Shown here one piece after another: positions 1-8,600 of a stretch of 10,000 bases of DNA. A model generated the notes under the pieces. It was not told the DNA's origin, did no database searches, and saw nothing but the letters and a program-made list of their open reading frames with translations. The stretch comes from Chromera velia. Taxonomy: Eukaryota; Sar; Chromeraceae. Location of the stretch: assembly GCA_018398765.1 (NCBI GenBank), contig JAHBMJ010001540.1, forward strand, positions 7,501 through 17,500, written 5' to 3'. Numbering within the stretch: the stretch's first letter is position 1; every line of letters starts with the position of its first letter. A program made the position numbers and the translations under genes.

Positions 1-435
1 TGGTTCGATCTGATGGCTGAACACTGGGGCCAGGCCATTCACGTGAATCCCCGCACAGGACGCTGCGTGGAGCTTGAATTGGTCGATCGGAATATGAACG
101 TTGCCGTTTTCGTTGTGCCGAAGGCGGAGAAGGAGAAGGGACTTCTCGAGGGAGACGGGGGAGTGGACATTCGGCCCCACGACAGCGTGTCTGTGGAGGT
201 CAAATTCTTTCCGATTTCCAACGAGTCGAGGCAGTCGTACAGGCTGAACGAGGAGTTCTTCGGACAGACGCGGATTGACACCCCGGTCTACAGGGGTCAA
301 CTGTCGAAGGGCATCCCCAGAGTTCCGAGAGGTCTCTGCGGGGAACGACGAATGACCTCCGCGTCGTGTTTGCGGATTTTGAATAAACAAGTGGAAGCGC
401 GGGAACAGATGGAGAGGTTGAGCGAGTCGCTGTAA
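1..435 (+). CDS. Hypothetical protein, C-terminal part (5' end outside window)
   Basis: The frame is open from the first base and ends at TAA (433-435), giving 144 visible residues. I do not recognise the family. The visible part starts WFDLMAEHWGQAIHVNP and continues with alternating hydrophobic residues (VELELVDRN, NVAVFVVP), which look like beta-strands. A charged glycine-rich loop follows, then a second strand-like stretch (SVSVEVKFFPI). The last 25 residues (ILNKQVEAREQMERL) look like an amphipathic helix. Codons favour G or C at the third position, as in the GH3 exons on the other strand, which supports real coding. The first in-frame Met is at base 13, but the open frame continues upstream of it and no initiation context marks it, so this is more likely the last exon of a longer gene. 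It converges with the GH3 gene. No signal peptide or membrane segment is visible in this part. Confidence is good that it is coding, and nil for function. Confidence 0.6.
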   Translation, partial: WFDLMAEHWGQAIHVNPRTGRCVELELVDRNMNVAVFVVPKAEKEKGLLEGDGGVDIRPHDSVSVEVKFFPISNESRQSYRLNEEFFGQTRIDTPVYRGQLSKGIPRVPRGLCGERRMTSASCLRILNKQVEAREQMERLSESL

Positions 436-835
436 GAAAGCGGGGAACAATGTCCAGAGACAAAAACACAAAAACAGGCTCATGTGCGGAAGGGAGCTGA
501 AAGGAGAGTCATGCAATCAACAGAGAAAGTTGAGGTAGGAAGGTCGTTGTCTTTTACTCAGTCAGTGGCCAGTTCGTTGATTCAAGAGCGTGGCTGGTTG
601 ATGGAAAGTAAATGAGAGGAGGAAATCGTGGGAGGATCGATGTGTTGCTGCTGCTCAGACTGTCTCCCTAGCTGCATGTGCATTTTCCTCTTTGCCCAAC
701 TTTCTGTCTTCCCACCTGCCCCTCGGCCGCTTTATCTGTCTGGCTCTCTCTTCCTCTGCATGCCAGCCTGTCTAATCGTCTGCCTGTCCTTCTGTCTGTC
801 AGTAACAGTCAGTCTGCCCGTCTGCCGGACCGTCT

Positions 836-836
<1 letters not shown>

Positions 837-867
<31 letters not shown>
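837..867. repeat. (GT)n dinucleotide microsatellite
   Basis: Uninterrupted GT repeat of 31 bases (15.5 units). It sits directly after a degenerate CTGT/CTGC tetranucleotide region, so the two may have grown from one pyrimidine-rich simple-sequence stretch. Confidence 0.97.
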
Positions 868-868
<1 letters not shown>

Positions 869-1192
869 CTGCGTGCTTGTTCTACCGCATTGCCCTTGCC
901 TGTGCCACCATGTCGTGCCTTGTATGGATTGGACTTTCCCAAGTCTAGTCTTCAGCCCGCGGCATCGCCCGTTTGTATCTCTTCGAATGAGGCAGAAATT
1001 CGAATGTAGCCAGGCGTGGACAATCGTTGTCTGGACCGTTGTGTTACTTGTGTAACAATTCGCTGAGCCCAAAATCAGCTAGTTTAAGCTTCGAGAAAAC
1101 TGGATTTAGAAAAGGGTACAGGGGGAGTAAGAAAAAAGGGTTGTGAAAATGGTGGCTCTGCTCTCGAGATTTCAGCCTGACGCATGTATCTA

Positions 1193-1254
1193 GGTATATA
1201 TGACTAGGCATGTGAAAATGAATGCATGAAAAGAAAAAAGGTATATATGACTAG
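1193..1254. repeat. Direct repeat of a 15-bp AT-rich word
   Basis: The word GGTATATATGACTAG occurs exactly at 1193-1207 and 1240-1254, starts 47 bases apart. Neither copy lies in a coding region. It may be a local duplication in AT-rich sequence; no function is evident. Confidence 0.8.
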
Positions 1255-1523
1255 ATATATGAAGGCGATCGCAGAATGTCTGAAGCAGCTGGATTGATTG
1301 TGACAGTAATTTCTGATCAAGTTGACTTCTATGTATAAATGAACACTGCATAATCATATATGCATGCATGGTTGGGCTAAGTTAAGCAGTATTAGGCAGA
1401 GCCTAAATAGCGCTAGAAAAATAGTAGAAATGGCGACTCACCGTACATTATACCTAGTTGAAAGGCTAGTTCTATATACTCGTAAAAATAAGTTTCCTGC
1501 AGAACTTCTATATAGTCTTGCCA

Positions 1524-1626
1524 GTGATCCTCTAGGTGATTGATTGATTGATTGATTGATTGATATGTTCCGCCCTAGGGCCTTCCTGCTATGTCTATCT
1601 GTCGCCAGAGCTAGCAGGTGATCCTC
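1524..1626 (-). mobile_element. Possible tiny 5'-truncated non-LTR element copy with tetranucleotide tail
   Basis: The 9-mer GTGATCCTC occurs exactly at 1524-1532 and 1618-1626 and flanks about 85 bases. Read on the - strand, the insert starts at 1617 with unique sequence and runs into ATCA repeated seven times (1564-1537), ending four bases before the second flank. This order (truncated body, tetranucleotide tail at the 3' end, short direct repeats on both sides) is what target-primed reverse transcription by a LINE or its SINE partner leaves. The element family is unknown to me, and no coding part survives. The alternative is a plain microsatellite that happens to lie between two chance 9-mers. 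Confidence 0.4.
1537..1564. repeat. (TGAT)7 tetranucleotide tract
   Basis: Seven perfect TGAT units. Read on the - strand it is (ATCA)7 and could be the 3' tail of a retroelement, because of its position inside a pair of 9-bp direct repeats. Confidence 0.95.
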
Positions 1627-1778
1627 GAGCCCAATTTTAAAAACGCAAAAAAAAAACTTCATAGGATGTTAAACTTTCAGTCGAGAGTGTGATCATGAGG
1701 GGAACGCAGGGGAGTAATGATGATAATTATAATATTAAAGACAATGATTTTATAATCTGACGATTCATCATTGAATAA
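1627..1778. other. AT-rich non-coding stretch upstream of the LINE remnant
   Basis: Contains a run of nine A (about 1647-1655) and a very AT-rich section around 1715-1780. No open frame of note. The 5' boundary of the neighbouring retrotransposon fragment must lie here or just downstream, but I could not find a matching target-site duplication for it. Confidence 0.5.
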
Positions 1779-1793
1779 TGTGCAGAGCGTGCA

Positions 1794-2828
1794 ATGGGGG
1801 CGGTGATTGGTCTGGCTGCGAGCCTGTCTGGGTTGCCTCTCGGGGGAAAGATGCAGCTGCTGAAGGCGTGCTGGGAGCCGGTGGCACTCTATAGCCTGGA
1901 GTGCTTTCCGATAAGACTGGAAGACTGGGAGGCGATTGACAACTTGCGGCTCCGGTTTGTTCGATGGGCGGCCCGACTTCCGGACCAGGAAGTTCCGGTC
2001 AGGAGTTTGCGTGTACCCTCTCTTTTGTCTGTTAATTTAATGTCTGCTCGCGCGCTCTTGTGTGCTCGTTTTGCTTCATTCTGGATTGTACTTAGCCGTT
2101 CGTATCTCCGTATTCCTCAGGCTCTTTTGAATTCATGGAAGGGACCAGCGGGGCAGAAGCAAAGACGAGCCGTCAATGGTCTGTTCAGATGGGCAGGCCT
2201 TGACTTTTTGACGTCTCTCCCTGTTCGGAGCTCAGAACGGGCCCCGAAGGGGAATTTGTTTGTTTCTGCCAAAATTAAGGATGCCTGGGGAATGGAATGC
2301 ATGAAAAGAGGAGACAGGGAAGAAAGGGGCAACTTCCCCCTGTCTGCCTCCTTATCAGGACTACAGAGAGCTCTTTCGTCTTCTTCACATTCTTCTCTAT
2401 TTCTTTTGTCTTCAAAGAATGGCCCCAAGGTACGGATGTCCTGTCTGCCGAGAAGTGCCTTATATGAGAAGATTGAGCCACTCCTAAGGGCATTGACACT
2501 AAATCGGAAGGGTCTGACGGGGGGGGCCAACTCTCCGGGAGAGGTGTTTTGTCTGGCAGAGGGTTGTTCAAATGGAAGAAAAATTGATGATCTCTGGCAC
2601 CGGCTTTCAGTATGCTCCAATTGGGTAGAAGCAAGAAATAAACTAAACAAAGTGGTAGAGGGAAAGAAAGTGAAGCAAAGGATTCAGAGAGAAGGAATTG
2701 AGGGATCGGATGCAGCCAAAACAGAAGCAAGGAAGATGCTGCTTTTGGCTTTACAAGTCGATCCGTATGAAGCATGCAGAGCCGTTTGCGATCTTTGTTA
2801 CTCTCTGTGCACGCCTGTCTCTGGGTGA
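1794..2828 (+). pseudogene. LINE reverse transcriptase C-terminal fragment with CCHC zinc-finger motif
   Basis: The 344-codon frame (open back to 1779, TGA at 2826-2828) matches the region after the polymerase palm of non-LTR reverse transcriptases. Residues 17-36 (GGKMQLLKACWEPVALYSLE), then an acidic-aromatic stretch and LRLRFVRWAARLP (51-63), have the thumb pattern seen in LINEs: a conserved Lys, a hydrophobic helix, and a helix ending in Arg. Near the C-terminus Cys253-x4-Cys258-x10-His269-x4-Cys274 forms the CCHC-type finger common at LINE ORF2 ends. The middle (about 140-250) is Ser/Leu-rich and poorly recognisable. No internal stop is present, although the 5' part with the catalytic domain is missing, so I class it as a pseudogene fragment. 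Codons between about 2030 and 2420 are much richer in T than those of the host exons, as expected for a foreign element. Long open frames on the opposite strand here are treated as shadows. Confidence 0.7.
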
Positions 2829-3015
2829 ACGCGACCTTTTCTTCTTCTGTTCGAGTCTTATATTGCCACCTCCAACGCGCATGCTGCTCGTGAGCTCACC
2901 AAGCGAGCACTTCCGGGGATCTCGCGCTTAGCCTTATCTCTGGAGTTGAGTGATTGACGATCTCTTGCATGAACATGGGCTGCTGGGAGCACGGCTCCAC
3001 TCTAGCAAAGCCAAC

Positions 3016-3031
3016 TTCATTCATTCATTCA
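3016..3031 (+). repeat. (TTCA)4 tetranucleotide tract, possible LINE 3' tail
   Basis: Four perfect TTCA units, about 190 bases after the stop codon of the LINE ORF and in the orientation expected for a 3' tail. The TGAT tract at 1537-1564 is a second tetranucleotide run of the same kind. Confidence 0.8.
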
Positions 3032-4054
3032 ATTAGGAATTAAGGCCAGATTATTACCAGGATTCATATAGACTAGGATACGGAGGCCACCTTTTTGCAG
3101 AAAAAGAATTAGAATGAAGGTTTCGACCATTCAGCGCTTATGCAGAGAAAAGGCGCCGACAGGCATGCATATACATCAACGATCGATGCGAGCATCACCG
3201 TTGACTCTTTACAGAGAGACCGAGGCGCTTTCAGAGAGGTAGGTTCGCCCAATGCGCAGAAGTACATATGTGATGAATCGAAGGGAATAAGTGAGGCCTT
3301 GGAGAAACGCTTTGCAGACGCACACATATGGACACAAACTCACGGACAGACGCTAACTCTGACACAGTAACGATCTTCCCAACGCACTTGATGGACTGCG
3401 CGGTCTATATGACGTCTTTTTCATCGATTGAAATTATTATTCCATCTTCATGTCCACTGACTAAGAGAAACCGCTTCCATTTCCCCCTCCCCTTTCCATT
3501 CCTTTTCCTCGCCACGTCACGTCACTCAAATTGTGTCATTCCAGTTTTTCTTCAGATGCCCGACCCACTTTTCCTCGTTGTCCTCTGACGCACCTGCTTC
3601 TCTTGAAGAAAGACGATGCAGGATTTTCGACTCCGTCTTCTCTCACTTCTGCCCACCCCTTCCAGTGCACATAAGAATGAGATAAATCCCACTTCCTTAC
3701 TTCTTCTCCCAAAGCAGGCTCACGCCACCGCCTGAATACTCTTCTCCATCCGCTCCTTCCTTTCTTCCTTTTTTGGCCAAGTGAAACAACGGAAATGCAC
3801 AACGAGAAAGAGTAGATACAACACAAACAAAGGGAATGTCGCTCCCCATCTTCTCCACCACAAGACAAACGACCCTCTTGTGTCTGCTTTTCAGGTGGAA
3901 TGAAGGAATGAAGAGAAGAAACAGTAAGAAAGAGAAGGAAGGAGGAACGTGGCAAGAAAGCGGGGCGACAGATAGATGGACACAGCAAGTTTCTGGTAAC
4001 CAGAACAAAAAAAGACAACAGAACAGAGGAACACAAAGAATTGCCTCCTCCCTC
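3032..4054. other. Intergenic region and probable 3' UTR of the GH3 gene, strand-asymmetric composition
   Basis: No gene is accepted here. From about 3440 to 3780 the + strand is strongly pyrimidine-rich (CTTCC, TTTCC, CTCC runs). From about 3780 to 4050 it is purine-rich (GAAGG, AAGAA, GGAGG runs). The GH3 gene ends at 4055 on the - strand, so its 3' UTR should run leftward into this block. I see no clear AATAAA on that strand. A 166-codon open frame on the - strand (3536-4036) has biased composition and no recognisable domain. Short frames near 3109-3370 on both strands overlap each other and resemble nothing. Confidence 0.5.
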
Positions 4055-4829
4055 TCAGAGAGATACCTCCTCCGTCATGACCTCCACCTCCTCCTCAGAC
4101 ACTTGCAAAGCCTCGGGACCGACTCTTTCCTCCCCCTCACCCACAAGCACCTCCACAGAGAAGGACTGAGATAAACTTCCCGTACTGATCTCAATCTTGT
4201 GAGTGCCTCCCGGCAGCTCTCTCTCACCCTCTGCGTTCACGAGCGAGAAACCGCGAGGGAACACCGGAAGACGGACGCGAACTGCGCTCCCCTTACGCAC
4301 GTGCACTCTGTGGAAGTCGACAAGCTCTTTCTGGGGCAGTACTTCGGGTATGCTTTTCATCTCGATGGCCGAGCGATCTGGGATAGAGTGATAGATCTGC
4401 AGCACTTCGTCTCCGTCCCTCTCTCCTTTATTCTCCAGAAGACACGACACAGAGAAAACCCCCCCGTTGGGATCATCCATTCGATGCTCTGTGCCTCCTC
4501 TCAGCTTTCTGCTGCGGGAAACCTGCACAGCCATGCTCTCTCTCTCTTTCACTTCCTCTGCAACCTCTCCGAGAGAGTGCAGATGCACAAACGTGGCCAC
4601 CGTCTCTCTGCCCTCACCAGGAACAGCAATGGAACGAATGGAGTCCTCTACCTGACACGAGAGCTCAAACTTTGTGAGAGACAAACCGAAACCAAAGGAG
4701 TAAACTGGGGCCTCCTCAAAGTTAAAGTACTTGTAGCTACGCCCCGGATACTTAGCCATATCGTAGTTGCTCATGTCCTGGGCAGCGACCCACTTACGGG
4801 GATACCACGTCACTGGCAGTTTGCCCCAC
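4055..4829 (-). CDS. GH3 gene exon 8: end of sandwich domain, FnIII-like domain, acidic tail
   Basis: Encodes the end of Arg725 to residue 982 and TGA (4057-4055). [22 protein letters not shown] and [13 protein letters not shown] are the usual final motifs of the GH3 C-terminal domain. A charged, Glu-rich spacer of about 70 residues follows (about 785-850). The FnIII-like domain shows [19 protein letters not shown], the characteristic N-x-G-x-x-x-G-x-E-V-x-Q-x-Y pattern. The last 28 residues are strongly acidic ([14 protein letters not shown] at the end). The acceptor is GAGAGCAG. Confidence 0.92.
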
Positions 4830-5555
4830 CTGCTCTCATGCAGGAGCGCCGGGCAGTGCAGTGCAGTGAGAAACGAGGGTCCAAAGCGCACGGAAACGAA
4901 TCAATGAACTTGAGTGGGCAACAAATGCAGGCTCGCAAAAAAAGAAGTGTCTACGATGGCATGGAGAAAGCAGGCAGCCAGCGTGCCCAAATAGCGTCAA
5001 TCAATTTCCCTCCACGGAAACAAAGGTGCATGCACACCCTTCCTTTCAAGACCCGAAGAGAGATCGAGAAAGTATCTGGGCCCTCACCTCACCTGTTCTC
5101 CAACCCGAAGAGCAGGTCCCCAAGGGCAGATGTGGCACGGGTACCGCCGGGATTGAAGGCTGCAACCACGGCAGCAGCCGCCCCCTGGCCGTCTGCACTG
5201 GCACCAATCCCGTCAAGGGCCACGATGCCGCCGTGGACTGTGACTAAAACAACAGGAGTTCCCGAGGCAATCACTCGCTCCGCCAGTTCCTTCTGCCCTC
5301 CGGGGAGCTCGATGTTCGGTCTGTCCCACCCCTCCCCCTCCGTCTGATAAGGATTGCCATTGGCTACATTGCCGACAACAAGAACCACTACCTCGCTACC
5401 CTTCGCCATCTCCTTCGCCCTCTCCACGCCAATCTCGCCCTCCTCTGCCACGGTCTCATTCACAGCGACTCCTTGAGCATAGAGGGTAATGCCCCCCTCG
5501 TTGCGCTCCGCAATCACGTCAAAGATGTTCTGAACACACAGCAAAGCCCCGTGTT

Positions 5556-5597
<42 letters not shown>

Positions 5598-5627
5598 TAC
5601 ACACACACGCACACATACACACACATA

Positions 5628-5666
<39 letters not shown>

Positions 5667-8600
5667 GCACGCACGCACACACATACAACCACGCATATAC
5701 AAAAGCAGAGATTAGAGACAGTGGAAAGAAGAACCGAGACGCCTATACATCAATGACCACATGGGCACGTACAATCCAATGTCAATGGAGCAAGAGAAAT
5801 CCAATCTCCTATATTGCCCTCTCACATGTAGCTCTACGGTGTGCCAAGTTGATTCAATCCACTCCACCCAGACGAATAGAAGGAAGAGAAACCAACTGAA
5901 TATCCAAACGAGCACACCGAATTGGTCCAGAGTTTTTTTTGCCCTCGCGATCGACAGCCCAACCGACCTGTCTTTCTCTCTCCCTGCCTGCTGAACTTCG
6001 TTTGTGCAATCCTTCTTGCACTTTTGAAAGCAGCCACAGAATCCCTTCTATGTCCTTCTCCATCGACGCCCACCTTGTTCCTGCCTCTCTCTCAGAAACT
6101 CACATTCACGCCCATACTGATACACAAACGCACGGACTCTGACCGACCTGCATGCATTCGCACCGATTCCCAACTTCTCCGGCTCTCGGTAGTTGTCTAC
6201 TGGTCTTCCCCCACCCCTGCCGTCCCGCCGCAGCCGTATGGAACCCCTCCTCTCTCTCGAACGACCGCATGCACTGGGTAGACGTCGAGTAGTCACTCAT
6301 CAGCCCCTGCTTGGCCGTTCCCATCGGGCCTATGACGGTGATCTTCGACCCCTTCTTCAGAGGCAACACCCCGTCTGCATTCTTCAAAAGCACCACAGAC
6401 TGGAGTGCAGCCTCGTATGCCATATGGTGATGGGCCTCTGATGCTATCGACTCTCTCCCGACAGAGAACAGAGAGGAGCCCTGAGGGTCAACGGGGTCAA
6501 ACCTCCCCGCCATAAAGTGGGGACGGTAACCTCGACGGAAGGCAGCGTCAATTTTGGCCTCTGTGGTCAGGTTGCGCTCCACTGCTGCCTCGAGCCTGAA
6601 AGAATGGACGGATGGACGGACGGACGGATGAATACACGCGCACATACACCCAGATCGAGACAGAACATTCACTCACATCAACATACGCCTTGCTCAATCT
6701 CATGTGCACACCCACATACATGCACCTCCACATGTGACACACATACACACACGCGCACAGTAAATCACGCTCCCCCCTTTCTGTCGTCAGCTCGTCAACG
6801 AACTCTGGGCTTTCCTGTGGCATACGCACCCACGCGCGGATACTACAGCAAAGAGTGGCTGATTCTCGGAATCCGACCAAAACACGGGGGGACAGAGAAA
6901 GGTTTTAAAAGAGCGGGTCACACCATCTTGGACTCGTGCAGTCGGTCTCTCATAGTTTCTCTCACGCCCTGTGTTTCTCGAAATTGAAAGAGGAAAAAGA
7001 AGACAACAAAAAACTTCACAGACAGACAGACGACCGCTTACTGACCAGTCGAGGAAGAACGAGCTGCCCATTTCCAAGTCGGTGCCGTTGTTGAGGGCCC
7101 AGGCGGCTGCGTGCGCTTCCGTGGGGGCGTGGGCGGGCGGGCCCATCAGGTTTCCCACAGCTCCGCAATCGCTTGTCACATGGGCATGCGGAAAGCCCCA
7201 TCTGCATTTGAATGAAAATGAAAAATGCGCACCCTACTTTTTGAATTTAAAGTCAACACTCCGACTGCACATCTCCTTCTCTCTCCCTTGCTTTTAGTCC
7301 TTTTTGATCCTTCGACTTTTTTACCAAGGGAACCCTCTTTGATCCTTGTTCAGAAACAAAAACGTAGCAACTGCCAAATTCCCACCTTTCCTTTGTGCTA
7401 CTAAGCTGATCAGCGCTTCTCTTGAAGAAAAGTCGCACCAGAATGGATACACGAGTGGAGAGAAAATGACTCCGGCCATCAGAGAGGAGACGGTCAACAT
7501 GTGAAGGGACTCACGCACGTGCCTACGTACCTCTGGCGCATGACTTTGTTGAGAAGAAAATCGTTTGCACACACAGGCGTTCCGTTGACTCCGTTGTATG
7601 AGCACATCACCCCTGTGGGCTTCCCCTTCCTGTACGCGATCTCGTACTGCTGGAGGAAGGTCTCGAACATGTCCCTGTCGTTGATGTCGTACGTGTCCCC
7701 GCCGCGCCCCTCCTCCTTGCTGTACGCTGTGTAGTGCTTCAAGTAAGCCAACAAAGTCGGCCGACCGCTCTCGTCAGGCAGCTGCATGCCCCGAACCATC
7801 GCTGCTGCCAGATTTCCCGAGAGGACCGGATCCTCCCCTGCACTTCATGACGGCAATGATACGGAACCAATGAAATGAACAAATGGGTGGGCTGCCAATA
7901 GAAAAAAGAGCAAGCAAAGAAGGATGATGTCATCCAGGTCTGCGAAGGAATTCAGAGCAGAGAGATGACGAGCAGAGAGATGACGTCTCGTCTGAAAGAG
8001 AGCAGGGACAGACAGTCAGGTCACTCACGTGCAGCAGGTGATTATTAATTGAAGTAATTGGAAGACTCGAGAGAGAGATTGGAGGAGAAAAACAAAAGAA
8101 CGAAGAGGCAAAATTAAATTGGACAACTTGATGCGCCTTCTCGCCCCCCCCTTCTCTCTCTCTGTCTCACTTGAAACCCTTTTATTTCGTTTTTAAGAAA
8201 TAACAGACAACAAACTTGTTCAATTAATAAATGTGTTGGGAGTGATCAGTTGTGCGAAAAACCCCAAGAGATCCATGGAAGGAACAAAATTAGGGGGGCC
8301 TGCTTACTGCCACTCATTCCTCCCCTCCCCCACAAACCTACCAGGGATTTCCGAGGAGCGTCCAAACCTAGGGTCTCTGGCAATGTTGATGTTGGGACCG
8401 AATCCTGTGAGCATGAGGAGGTCCCCCGTGTTCTCCCTGTGCCAGTTTTGGTTCGCGTAGGCTCGCTGCTCTTTTCCAAACACGAAGCTGCAGCGAGACA
8501 CAAAGAGAGACTGTCTGCTTCTTTCTTTTTCCCTCTCTTCTTCAGGCAGAAAGACGGACACCTTCCGCACTCACAAAGATGAAAACGTCTTGAAAACGAT

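Larger units (their letters stand above)
436..1523. other. Intergenic region with simple repeats, no gene seen
   Basis: This follows the stop codon of the left-hand gene and presumably begins with its 3' UTR. I see no clear AATAAA signal. Bases 640-835 are rich in CTGT/CTGC-type repeats, which create long but low-complexity open frames on the + strand (Cys/Leu/Pro/Ser only) that I do not accept as genes. Next come the (GT)n tract at 837-867 and an AT-richer part with a repeated 15-mer at 1193 and 1240. A perfect 6-bp stem with a 3-base loop lies at 1392-1406 (TTAGGC-AGA-GCCTAA), too short to call an RNA gene. Confidence 0.6.
1779..3031 (+). mobile_element. Non-LTR (LINE-type) retrotransposon, 5'-truncated 3' part
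   Basis: The segment contains a 5'-truncated ORF end (to 2828), about 190 bases of possible 3' UTR, and (TTCA)4 at 3016-3031, which may be the tail. The polymerase palm with its catalytic Asp pair and any endonuclease domain are absent, so this copy cannot mobilise itself. 5' truncation is the usual outcome of LINE insertion. The left limit is set at the first base after the in-frame TAA (1776-1778), and the right limit at the end of the tetranucleotide run; both are approximate. The clade cannot be given from this piece. Confidence 0.65.

Noticed and set aside
628-1055. Cys/Leu/Ser-rich open frames on the + strand over the CTGT and GT repeats
   Set aside because: Translations are simple-repeat products (VCVCVC runs) and two overlapping frames look equally open.
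1392-1406. 6-bp stem-loop as an RNA gene or terminator
   Set aside because: Too short, no extended structure, no tRNA-like arms, and intrinsic terminators are not expected in a nuclear genome.
2117-2775. Two long - strand open frames opposite the LINE fragment
   Set aside because: No recognisable domain, whereas the + strand has the reverse transcriptase thumb pattern and a CCHC finger.
1762-3067. GATTCAT at 1762-1768 and 3061-3067 as target-site duplication of the LINE fragment
   Set aside because: Only 7 bases, and the right copy lies about 30 bases beyond the tetranucleotide tail; chance is likely.
3109-3370. Short opposing open frames of 72 and 76 codons
   Set aside because: They overlap each other on opposite strands; neither has a domain, clear start context or splice signals.
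3536-4036. 166-codon open frame on the - strand just downstream of the GH3 stop
   Set aside because: Composition follows the pyrimidine/purine bias of the DNA, no domain is visible, and it lies in the expected 3' UTR. The long frame is best explained by biased sequence.
4199-5347. 382-codon open frame on the + strand opposite GH3 exons 7 and 8
   Set aside because: It is antisense to strongly conserved GH3 motifs, crosses intron 7 without regard to splice sites, and its translation has no domain. GC-rich exons often leave the complementary frame open.
5473-5715. Open frames over the AC repeat in intron 6 (THTHTH or VCVCVC translations)
   Set aside because: Pure microsatellite translation in an intron.
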